Shown here: piece by piece, positions 1-6,375 of the stretch
Position numbering within the stretch: position 1 is the stretch's first letter
Layout: every line of letters starts with the position of its first letter
Assembly: GCA_031280945.1 (NCBI GenBank)
Contig: JAITGB010000251.1
Location: forward strand, 1-15,847
Direction: 5' to 3'
Origin: Spirochaetales bacterium
Lineage (GTDB): Bacteria > Spirochaetota > Spirochaetia > DTKZ01
Length of the DNA stretch: 15,847 nt
Translations under genes and position numbers: made by a program
The notes under the pieces: generated by a model
Databases searched by the model: none
Told to the model about the DNA's origin: nothing
What the model saw: only the letters and a program-made list of their open reading frames with translations

Positions 1-24
1 TGCGCCAAAAAAAATCCCTTTCAT
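1..24 (-). CDS. 5' end of the next downstream gene (partial, 8 codons visible)
   Basis: An ATG at 24-22 overlaps the hslU stop codon (TGA, 23-21) as ATGA, the same 4-base overlap seen at hslV/hslU and mraY/ftsW in this window. It opens a frame reading M-K-G-I-F-F-G-A to the window edge. A weak AGG lies about 8 bases upstream of the ATG. A TTG at 8-6 preceded by AAGGGA (20-15) is a second possible start in another frame. In Bacillus the same codV-hslV-hslU block is followed by codY and flgB, so a flagellar gene such as flgB is a reasonable guess, but eight residues cannot identify it. Confidence 0.4.
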
Positions 25-1592
25 AATATGTACCTGCTTAAGTCCTGATTTGTTACAACGTCTTTGAGTCTTTCGTCGACGTACTGGGGGGTTACGGGGA
101 CGGCGGCGCCGGTCATTTCGGGGGCGTTGAAGGAGAGTTCTTCCAGAAGGAGTTCCATAATTGTGTGCAGGCGGCGGGCGCCTATGTTTTCGGAGCGCGA
201 GTTGACTTCCGCTGCGAGTTCGGCGAGGCGTGTTACCGCGCCTTCGTCAAAGGTGAGTTTTACGTCTTCGGTTTTGAGGAGTTCGGTGTACTGTTTGATG
301 AGCGCGTTTTTGGGCTGCGTGAGGATTCTGATAAAATCGTCCTTCGTGAGGGCTTCGAGTTCTACGCGGATGGGAAAGCGGCCCTGGAGTTCGGGTATGA
401 GGTCGGAGGGCTTTGAGATGTGGAAGGCTCCGGCTGCGATAAAGAGTATGTGAGAGGTGTCTATCATGCCGTACTTGGTGTTGACTTTGCTTCCTTCTAC
501 GATGGGGAGTATGTCGCGCTGTACGCCTTCGCGGGATACGTCTCCAGAGCCTGAGCGGCCTTCCTTGGAGGCTATTTTGTCGATTTCGTCAATGAAGATG
601 ATTCCCATTTGTTCGGCGCGTTCGCGCGCGGTGTCCGTTACTGTGTCGGTGTCTATGAGTTTATCCATTTCTTCGGAGAGGAGAATTTCGCGGGCTTGTT
701 TGACGGTAACTTTTTTCTTTTTCGGTCTGCCGCCGCCGAAGAGCATGTTGCCTATGTTGCCAAGTCCGCCTATGTTAAAGTCCATTGCTTCAAAGCTGGC
801 GCCTGAGAATACTTCGATGGTGGGAAGGCCGCCGCCGCCTGATACGTTTATTTCAACGAGTTTTTCGTCGAGTTCTCCTCCTGAGAGTTTTTTGCGAAAC
901 TTTGCGCGGGTTCCCGCGCTGATGTTTTCGCTTCCCGCGGGGGGGGCGGGGGGCGGGGGGGCGGGGGCTTCGGCGTAGGTTTCCTGCTCCTGGGGCGACA
1001 GGAAGGCTGCGGGAAAAATAATGCCGCTCGCGGCGAGGCCGCCGGCGGCGTCCGTGGTGATGACGGCCCCTTCGCTGCCGCCGCTGCCGGGGACTGCAGA
1101 GCTGCCTGCGCCTTCGGCGGTACGCGGGGCTTCCTGAGAAGGGGGTTTGTGGTTTTTGCGTGTGCCCGGAAGGAGTATGTCAAGGAGGGCTTCTTCTGTT
1201 CTGCGCTCGGCTTCTTCGCGGACTTCTTCGCGCAGTTCGTTTTTTACCATTGATATGGCCACTGACATAAGGTCGCGCACCATGCTCTCAACATCGCGGC
1301 CCACGTAGCCGACTTCGGTGTACTTGGTGGCTTCCACTTTTATAAAGGGCGCTCCTGTGAGGCGCGATATTCTGCGGGCGATTTCCGTTTTGCCGACTCC
1401 GGTGGGGCCAATCATAATGATATTCTTGGGCGCGACTTCATCGCGCAGGTCCTGGGGCAGCCTTTGGCGGCGGATTCTGTTGCGCAGGGCTATGGCTACG
1501 GCTTTTTTGGCTTTGGTCTGGCCTACGATGTATTTATCCAGTTCCTCGACAATCTGCCGGGGAGTAAGCTCTTCAAATCCGCTTTTCTTCAT
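21..1592 (-). CDS. hslU: HslU (ClpY), ATPase subunit of the HslUV protease
   Basis: HslU is an AAA+ ring ATPase that unfolds cytoplasmic substrates and threads them into the HslV peptidase. In the 523-residue protein I see Walker A GPTGVGKT (62-69), the pore loop GYVG (95-98), Walker B IIFIDEID (331-338), a GRFPIR segment with a candidate arginine finger (R405), sensor-2 GARRLH (471-476), and a C-terminal ending in SRYIL, which fits the family tail that docks into HslV. Typical HslU is about 440-470 residues. The excess is a Pro/Ala/Gly/Ser-rich insertion in the I domain, roughly residues 148-228. The start is the ATG at 1592, which overlaps the hslV stop as ATGA and has GGAGG seven bases upstream. 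An upstream in-frame ATG (1634) would lie inside hslV and add 14 residues, so I reject it. Confidence 0.97.
   Translation of the reverse strand: MKKSGFEELTPRQIVEELDKYIVGQTKAKKAVAIALRNRIRRQRLPQDLRDEVAPKNIIMIGPTGVGKTEIARRISRLTGAPFIKVEATKYTEVGYVGRDVESMVRDLMSVAISMVKNELREEVREEAERRTEEALLDILLPGTRKNHKPPSQEAPRTAEGAGSSAVPGSGGSEGAVITTDAAGGLAASGIIFPAAFLSPQEQETYAEAPAPPPPAPPAGSENISAGTRAKFRKKLSGGELDEKLVEINVSGGGGLPTIEVFSGASFEAMDFNIGGLGNIGNMLFGGGRPKKKKVTVKQAREILLSEEMDKLIDTDTVTDTARERAEQMGIIFIDEIDKIASKEGRSGSGDVSREGVQRDILPIVEGSKVNTKYGMIDTSHILFIAAGAFHISKPSDLIPELQGRFPIRVELEALTKDDFIRILTQPKNALIKQYTELLKTEDVKLTFDEGAVTRLAELAAEVNSRSENIGARRLHTIMELLLEELSFNAPEMTGAAVPVTPQYVDERLKDVVTNQDLSRYIL
909..1151 (-). other. Low-complexity insertion inside the HslU I domain
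   Basis: This segment encodes about 80 residues rich in Ala, Gly, Pro and Ser, with a proline-rich run near residues 209-219 and few hydrophobic blocks except a short IIFPAAFL patch (191-198). It sits between the charged helix ending near residue 140 and the conserved part resuming near residue 230. HslU of Escherichia coli has no matching stretch. The I domain receives substrate and faces the solvent, so a flexible insert there would not necessarily disturb the ATPase core. Boundaries are approximate. Confidence 0.75.
939..967 (+). other. Strong G-quadruplex motif (four long G tracts, one-base loops)
   Basis: The plus strand carries G tracts of 8 (939-946), 6 (948-953), 7 (955-961) and 5 (963-967) bases, each separated by a single C. 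Four long tracts with one-base loops are the pattern expected for a very stable parallel quadruplex. It lies on the template strand of hslU, so it would form in DNA and not in the hslU mRNA, where the sequence is C-rich and encodes the proline run. Confidence 0.8.
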
Positions 1593-2128
1593 CCGATTTC
1601 CTCCACGAGTACGGTCTCGTTTGTGTAGATGCAAATTCCCGCGGCGATTTTCAGGGATTTTTCCGCTATTTCGCGGGCGCCGAGCTGTGATGCTTCAAGA
1701 AAGGCGAGGGCCGCGGCGTAGGCGTAGCTTCCTCCTGAGCCTACGGCTATCGCGCCTTTGTCGGGTTCTATCACATCGCCTGTTCCCGAAAGCACGAACA
1801 TCTTCTCCTTGTCGGCGACAAGGAGAAGGGCTTCAAGACGGCGCAGCATTCTGTCTGTTCTCCAGTCTTTTGCCAGTTCAACTGCCGAGCGGGTAAGGTC
1901 GCCTGAGTATTCCTTGATTTTCGCTTCAAAGCGTTCAAACAGGGTAAAGGCGTCCGCTGTCGCTCCGGCAAAGCCGACGAGGATTTTGCCGTCGTAGATT
2001 TTGCGCACTTTTTTGGCGCTGCCTTTCATGACGGTGTTGCCCAGGGTTACTTGTCCGTCTCCTGCCATGGCGGTTTTGCCGCCGCGTTTTACCGCGAGAA
2101 TTGTTGTTCCGTGAAACTGCGCTTCCAC
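1589..2128 (-). CDS. hslV: HslV (ClpQ), threonine peptidase subunit of the HslUV protease
   Basis: HslV is the cytoplasmic double-ring peptidase, related to proteasome beta subunits, that degrades proteins unfolded by HslU. Family blocks are clear: AMAGDGQVTLGNTVMKG, VGFAGATADAFTLFERFE, ELAKDWRTDRMLRRLEALL, AVGSGGSYAYAAALA and AGICIYTNE. The catalytic nucleophile should be the first Thr of GTT (T8 from the chosen start), exposed by removal of a short propeptide ending in FHG. This resembles ClpQ of Bacillus more than E. coli HslV, where Thr follows Met directly. I chose the GTG at 2128 because AAGGGAGGA (2141-2133) lies five bases upstream and the xerC stop precedes it by one base. An in-frame ATG at 2152 would add eight residues that include the ribosome-binding site. 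It overlaps hslU by four bases. Confidence 0.96.
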   Translation of the reverse strand: MEAQFHGTTILAVKRGGKTAMAGDGQVTLGNTVMKGSAKKVRKIYDGKILVGFAGATADAFTLFERFEAKIKEYSGDLTRSAVELAKDWRTDRMLRRLEALLLVADKEKMFVLSGTGDVIEPDKGAIAVGSGGSYAYAAALAFLEASQLGAREIAEKSLKIAAGICIYTNETVLVEEIG

Positions 2129-2129
2129 G

Positions 2130-3074
2130 CTATCCTCCCTTCTTGAGCCCATGGGGGTGGGCTTTTGAGTGTATATCCTTGAGCGAGTCGAGGCTCAAAT
2201 GCGTATACACCTGCGTTGTCGACAGGCTTGCGTGCCCCAAAAGTTCCTGCACGACGCGGATATCCGCGCCCCTGTTCATAATGTGGGTCGCAAAACTGTG
2301 GCGTATGGCGTGCGGGCCCGCGGGCTTCGCAATGCCTTTTTTGCGCAGTTCTCCGGCGAGGAGGTAAAAAATCCCCCGCACGGTAAGCGCTCTTCCCCGG
2401 AAATTGATAAAAAGGGCCTTTGTCTTTTTTCCGGCGGCCTGCGCTTCGCGCAGGGGCAGGTACGCCGCAACAGCCGCGAAGGCGGCGTCTCCCACAAAAA
2501 CAAAACGCTGCTTCCCGCCCTTGCCCGTAATTTTTATGCGGCGGCCTCCTGCCTTCCACATATCCGTTGTGAGGGACGCGGCCTCGCTCACGCGGCAGCC
2601 CGTGGAATACAAAACTTCAAATAAAGCCCTGTTTCTCAGGTGAATAAAGTTTTCCTCCTCCCCGTCCCCTGGCGCGAGGAGAGTGTCCATTTCTTCCTCA
2701 AATAAAACCTGAGGCAGGGTTTTGGCTGTCTTGAGCCCCCTGATGCTTTCAAAAGGATTCGCGCCGACAAGGTTCCGCCTGAGGGCCAGGCCAAACATTC
2801 CGCGCAGGGCCGCAAGAGCCCGGTTAATGGACGAGGCGGCAAGCCCCTGCCGCGAGAGCTCGGTCAAATACGCGCGTATATCCGCATAGGAGAGTTTCTC
2901 CGCCGAAAGCCCTGCCCCGCGGAGCCAGTCCAGAAAAGAGGCGATGTCGATGCCGTACGCCTTCACCGTAGCGGGGGACAGAAAACGTACTTTGGCAAGT
3001 TCATCAAGATAGACCTGGGCAAGGGCCCGCAGTTCCCCGCAGCCGCCCAGGGCTCCGGTTTTAGTCGTCGGCAT
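2130..3074 (-). CDS. xerC: Tyrosine recombinase, XerC/CodV-like
   Basis: A 314-residue tyrosine recombinase of the Xer family, expected to act with a partner (here the gene at 7349-8266) to resolve chromosome dimers at dif. The N-terminal SAM-like core-binding domain covers about residues 15-105. The catalytic set is complete: R161 (STGCRVSE), K185 (GKGGKQR), H255 and R258 (HAIRHSF), H281 (LLGHASL) and Y290 (VYTHL). The length matches XerC/XerD. The name follows context: the order topA-xer-hslV-hslU is that of codV in Bacillus. The ATG at 3074 overlaps the topA end by 14 bases with GAGGAG upstream, and the stop lies one base before hslV. Sequence alone does not firmly separate XerC from XerD, and phage or integron origin is unlikely in this setting. 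Confidence 0.93.
   Translation of the reverse strand: MPTTKTGALGGCGELRALAQVYLDELAKVRFLSPATVKAYGIDIASFLDWLRGAGLSAEKLSYADIRAYLTELSRQGLAASSINRALAALRGMFGLALRRNLVGANPFESIRGLKTAKTLPQVLFEEEMDTLLAPGDGEEENFIHLRNRALFEVLYSTGCRVSEAASLTTDMWKAGGRRIKITGKGGKQRFVFVGDAAFAAVAAYLPLREAQAAGKKTKALFINFRGRALTVRGIFYLLAGELRKKGIAKPAGPHAIRHSFATHIMNRGADIRVVQELLGHASLSTTQVYTHLSLDSLKDIHSKAHPHGLKKGG
2133..2141 (-). promoter_or_regulatory. Ribosome-binding site that fixes the hslV GTG start
   Basis: AAGGGAGGA on the coding strand, inside the last codons of xerC. Its GGAGG core ends five bases before the GTG at 2128. This spacing favours GTG over the ATG at 2152, which lies upstream of the site. Confidence 0.8.
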
Positions 3075-5205
3075 CCCCGCGCTCCTCTTCTGCCTCTTCT
3101 TCTCCCGCCGTATGCAGGTAGTCGCAGTCTTTGTTTATGCAGGCCTTGTAGGTTCCCCGCTTTTTGTCGCTCTTTTCCACCAAAAACCAGCCGCACCTGG
3201 GGCAGGTAGAAGAAGTCGGCATAAAATGGCTGATAAAGTCGCACTCAGGATAATTCGTACAGCCGTAAAATTCCTTGCCCCTTCCTTTCATCTTGCGCCG
3301 CGCCACGATTTTGCCGCCGCAGCCGGGCTTGGGACAGTCCGCAAGGGGAATGGACTTTGTGTTCCTGCATTCGGGAAAACCCGAACAGGCCAAAAAGAAC
3401 CCAAAGCGGCCCAGCTTTTTTATCATCTTGCGCCCGCATTTTTCGCAGGTGTGGTCGGTCTCCTCGTCCATAACGCCCTTCAGGGATTCGAGGGTCTGGG
3501 CCGCGTGCAGCACCTTATCGCGGAAGGGCTGGTAAAAGCCCCGTATCATTCCCACCCAGTCCTCGCCGCTGCCCTCCACGCGGTCAAGAAGCGACTCCAT
3601 GCCCGCCGTAAAGTTCACGTCAATAATATCGGAAAAAGACTTTGCCAGAAGCTCGTATATGATGCGGCCCAGAGGAGTCGGCATAAGCTGCTTACTCTTG
3701 CGTACCACGTAGTGCCTGTCCATTAAAACGGAAATAATCGAAGCGTAGGTAGAAGGCCGCCCTATGCCCTTTTCCTCCAGAACCTTCACTATGGTCGCGT
3801 CCGTGTAGCGGGCCGGGCCCATTGTAAAATGCTGCTCCGGCAGAAAGCCTCCGCGCTCAAGAACATCCCCCACTGCCAGTGACGGAAGCCTCTTCCCCGA
3901 CTCCTTTGCCGCAAGAACATCCAAAGCCGCCTGAAAACCCTTCTCTACCGTGGCCGTAGAAGAAACGCGGAACAGGGCCTCGCCCGCCGCAATGTCAACG
4001 GAAACGGTTTTTGTCCTGGCGTTGGTCATCTGCGAAGAAACAAAACGCTCCCAGATAAGCGCGTAGAGACGCTGCTGCTCCTTTGTAAGATGTTCCTTTA
4101 TTGAATCAGGCGTATAGCTGACAATCGTAGGCCGCACCGCCTCGTGCGCGTCCTGAGCGCCCTTTCCCATTGTATACACATTCGGCTCCTGGGGCAGGCT
4201 TTTCGGATACGCCTGAGCAATGTACTCCCGCACCTCGTCCAGGGCCACAGCGGAAATGCGCGTAGAGTCCGTCCTCATGTAGGTAATAAGGCCGATTCTC
4301 CCCTCGCCAATGTTTACGCCCTCGTAGAGCTGCTGGGCAATCTGCATAGTCTTGCGCGAAGTAAAACCCAAACGGTTCGCCGCAGTCTGCTGAAGCTGCG
4401 AAGTCGTAAAAGGAGGCCGCGGCTTGAGGCTCTTTTCGGTTTCCTTGACATCGCTTACCGTAAAGCTCTCGCCCTCAAGCCCCTGCATCACCGCCTTTAT
4501 CTCTTTTTCGGATTTTAACTCCCCGCTCCCGTCCGCAAATTTGAGCATCTGCGCCGTAAAGCGCGACTTGCCTTTCGCAAGCTCAACGCCCAGAGTCCAG
4601 TATTCTTCCGGGATAAAAGACTCAACCTCTTTTTCCCTCTCGCAGATAAGCCGCAGGGCCACGCTCTGCACCCTGCCCGCGGAAAGCCCGTTCTTCACCT
4701 TTTCCCAGAGAATAGGCGATATATTGTAGCCCACGATGCGGTCCAAAACCCGCCGCGCCTTCTGGGCTTTTACCTTTTCCATATCTATTGCGCCCGGATG
4801 CGCCACAGCATCGCGTATGGCCGCAGGCGTAATCTCGTTAAAAACAATACGCTCAATCGAAAGCTTGGGATTTTTTTTCAAGAAAGCGTTCTGCAGGTGG
4901 AAAGAAATCGCCTCCCCCTCCCTGTCATTATCCGAAGCAAGAAGAACGTGCCCCGCCTTGTTCGCCGTGGTTTGAAGCTCTTTGAGAATTTTCGCCTTTC
5001 CCCGGACAGTGATATACTCAGGCTCAAAATTGTTCTCAACATCAATCGCAATCCGCGACTTCGGCAAATCAATAAGATGCCCCATGGACGCCATAACAGT
5101 ATACCCCGGCCCAAGATACTTCTCGATTGTCTTGGCCTTCGCCGGAGACTCAACAATCAGCAAAGTATGGGTCTTTTTTTCTGTACGCGGCTTTCTCTCA
5201 GCCAT
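3061..5205 (-). CDS. topA: DNA topoisomerase I (type IA, TopA)
   Basis: TopA relaxes negative supercoils by cutting one DNA strand through a 5'-phosphotyrosine link. The 714-residue protein starts with a Toprim domain (VESPAKAKT at 18-26, acidic motif D92-N-D94-REGE) and carries the catalytic tyrosine Y309 in GLITYMRTDSTRIS (305-318). The C terminus has three four-cysteine zinc ribbons: C587/C590/C607/C613, C624/C629/C649/C655 and C668/C671/C689/C694, then a Glu/Asp-rich tail. The usual family motif is DPDREGE; here Pro is replaced by Asn. I chose the ATG at 5205, eight bases after GAGGAG (5219-5214). A longer frame from GTG at 5214 would begin inside that site. The gene starts 12 bases after dprA and overlaps xerC at its 3' end. 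Confidence 0.98.
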   Translation of the reverse strand: MAERKPRTEKKTHTLLIVESPAKAKTIEKYLGPGYTVMASMGHLIDLPKSRIAIDVENNFEPEYITVRGKAKILKELQTTANKAGHVLLASDNDREGEAISFHLQNAFLKKNPKLSIERIVFNEITPAAIRDAVAHPGAIDMEKVKAQKARRVLDRIVGYNISPILWEKVKNGLSAGRVQSVALRLICEREKEVESFIPEEYWTLGVELAKGKSRFTAQMLKFADGSGELKSEKEIKAVMQGLEGESFTVSDVKETEKSLKPRPPFTTSQLQQTAANRLGFTSRKTMQIAQQLYEGVNIGEGRIGLITYMRTDSTRISAVALDEVREYIAQAYPKSLPQEPNVYTMGKGAQDAHEAVRPTIVSYTPDSIKEHLTKEQQRLYALIWERFVSSQMTNARTKTVSVDIAAGEALFRVSSTATVEKGFQAALDVLAAKESGKRLPSLAVGDVLERGGFLPEQHFTMGPARYTDATIVKVLEEKGIGRPSTYASIISVLMDRHYVVRKSKQLMPTPLGRIIYELLAKSFSDIIDVNFTAGMESLLDRVEGSGEDWVGMIRGFYQPFRDKVLHAAQTLESLKGVMDEETDHTCEKCGRKMIKKLGRFGFFLACSGFPECRNTKSIPLADCPKPGCGGKIVARRKMKGRGKEFYGCTNYPECDFISHFMPTSSTCPRCGWFLVEKSDKKRGTYKACINKDCDYLHTAGEEEAEEERGDADD

Positions 5206-5213
5206 ACACACCA

Positions 5214-5219
5214 CTCCTC
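5214..5219 (-). promoter_or_regulatory. Ribosome-binding site that fixes the topA start
   Basis: GAGGAG on the coding strand, overlapping the dprA stop codon (5220-5218) and lying eight bases before the ATG at 5205. It excludes the GTG codons at 5214 and 5211 as starts. Confidence 0.8.
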
Positions 5220-6375
5220 ATATAGTTTCCCTCGCCGCAGGCAGCCCGCCCGCAAGTTCCCTCTCCAAAAGCGCCGCAAGCGCCTCGCCCGGCGCCGACA
5301 GGCCGCCGGAATGTAAACCCTCCGCCGTGTCTTTCCCCGGGCCTCCCGCATCGCCCTCGCGGAAAAGCCCCTCCCCGTGAGAAAAAATCTCACCCCCGCT
5401 GCGCCCTCCGCCTCGCCTGCCGTTCAAACCATCTTTCAAACCATCTTTCAAACCATCTTTCAAACCATCTTTCAAACCGCCGTTCACTCCCGCTCCCGCA
5501 GGGACCCCGCCGTCCCAGAGCGCGAGAACACCATCAAGCGAAGCAATCGCCGCCGCCCCCGCAGCAGCAAGACGGAGAGTTCCCCCGCCCCCCTCCCCCC
5601 CAAGAGCGCGTGCATCAACAAAAACACGCCGCCCCTGCTCCTTGGCATACGCCGCCGTAATAAGGGAACCCGACTTCTCTGGAGCCTCCGTTACCACAAC
5701 AGCGCCCGAAAGACCGCTAATAATCCTGTTCCGCGCAGGAAAATGGAATTTCCGCACCCCCTCCCCCGGCCCAAACTCCGTCAGGAGAAGCCCCCCCGCA
5801 TCAAGAATCCTCGCCGCAAGGCGTTTGTTCGAAGCCGGATACACCGTATCCGCCCCGTTCCCCAAAACAGCAACAGTCCCGCCAGAGCCCTCAAGAGCCC
5901 CCGCGTGAGCCTCTGCATCAATGCCTTGAGCAAGCCCCGAAACAACAACAATCCCCCTCTCCGCCGCCTCGCGCCCAAGCTCACGAGCCGCCCTCTGGCC
6001 CGCAGCCGAAGGATGGCGCGTACCCACAATCCCCAAAAACGCGCTATCCCACACAGGAAGCTCCCCCCGCGCAAAAAGAAGAAAAGGCGGATTCTCAATC
6101 TCCCGAAGCCGCAGAGGATACTCCCCATCCCTGTACGAAAAAATCCGCACCCCCCGGGCCCGGGCGCAGCGCACAGAACCCTCCGCGCGCACAAGAAGCT
6201 CCCCCGCATCCCAGGAAAGATTCCGCAAAGCCCTCCCCGCAAGACGCTCAACATCCCCCGCAGTAAAGCGCGCGAAAGACCCGGCATCCCCCGCCGCCTC
6301 CACAACCGCAATCCTCTCCCGCCAGCGCAAGCCCGGAATACCGTTCACCGCCATAAGGAGAACAGGGTCTCTCAC
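5218..6375 (-). CDS. dprA: DprA/Smf DNA-processing protein
   Basis: DprA binds incoming single-stranded DNA in the cytoplasm and loads RecA during natural transformation, and it also occurs in many bacteria not known to be competent. The 385-residue protein has a short N-terminal helical (SAM/HhH-like) region (about 4-50), then the Rossmann-fold core with VGTRHPSAAG (117-126), SGLAQGIDAEAH (146-157), FPARNRIISGLS (212-223) and EAPEKSGSLITAAYAKEQGR (230-249). The usual VPG motif after this block is replaced by VDARALGGEGGGG (253-265). A linker follows with four LKDG repeats (301-316) and Gly-rich sequence. The last residues (about 360-378) may be a remnant of the C-terminal winged helix. The GTG at 6375 overlaps the stop of the preceding gene as GTGA, with GAGGGGG upstream. 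Confidence 0.93.
   Translation of the reverse strand: MRDPVLLMAVNGIPGLRWRERIAVVEAAGDAGSFARFTAGDVERLAGRALRNLSWDAGELLVRAEGSVRCARARGVRIFSYRDGEYPLRLREIENPPFLLFARGELPVWDSAFLGIVGTRHPSAAGQRAARELGREAAERGIVVVSGLAQGIDAEAHAGALEGSGGTVAVLGNGADTVYPASNKRLAARILDAGGLLLTEFGPGEGVRKFHFPARNRIISGLSGAVVVTEAPEKSGSLITAAYAKEQGRRVFVDARALGGEGGGGTLRLAAAGAAAIASLDGVLALWDGGVPAGAGVNGGLKDGLKDGLKDGLKDGLNGRRGGGRSGGEIFSHGEGLFREGDAGGPGKDTAEGLHSGGLSAPGEALAALLERELAGGLPAARETI
5423..5478. repeat. 12-bp tandem repeat within dprA
   Basis: Four exact copies of ttcaaaccatct (plus strand, 5423-5470) and eight bases of a fifth. The unit is a multiple of three and encodes L-K-D-G on the minus strand. Flanking codons give G-L-N-G and V-N-G-G, so the array seems to have grown from a G-L-(K/N)-(D/G) seed. 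Copy-number change would lengthen or shorten the linker without breaking the frame. Confidence 0.95.
5582..5601 (-). other. G-rich run in the dprA coding strand (possible G-quadruplex)
   Basis: On the coding strand, G tracts of 7 (5601-5595), 6 (5593-5588) and 5 (5586-5582) bases are separated by single A and C. The longer tracts can be split to give four G3 runs, so a quadruplex could form in the dprA mRNA. The run encodes the G-G-E-G-G-G-G stretch that replaces the usual VPG region. Confidence 0.6.

Noticed and set aside
19..46. dif-like AT-rich string near the left edge
   Set aside because: It shares only short pieces with known dif sites, the spacer does not fit, and the bases are explained as the last codons of hslU.
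848..1183. Alternative minus-strand frame inside hslU
   Set aside because: It lies in the low-complexity insert region, where several frames stay open; the hslU frame has intact motifs on both sides.
1593..1634. N-terminal extension of HslU from the ATG at 1634
   Set aside because: It would run through the 3' end of hslV; the ATG at 1592 has a proper ribosome-binding site and matches the usual HslU N terminus.
5423..5478. CRISPR-like array
   Set aside because: The 12-bp units are directly adjacent without spacers and are in frame within dprA; it is a coding tandem repeat.
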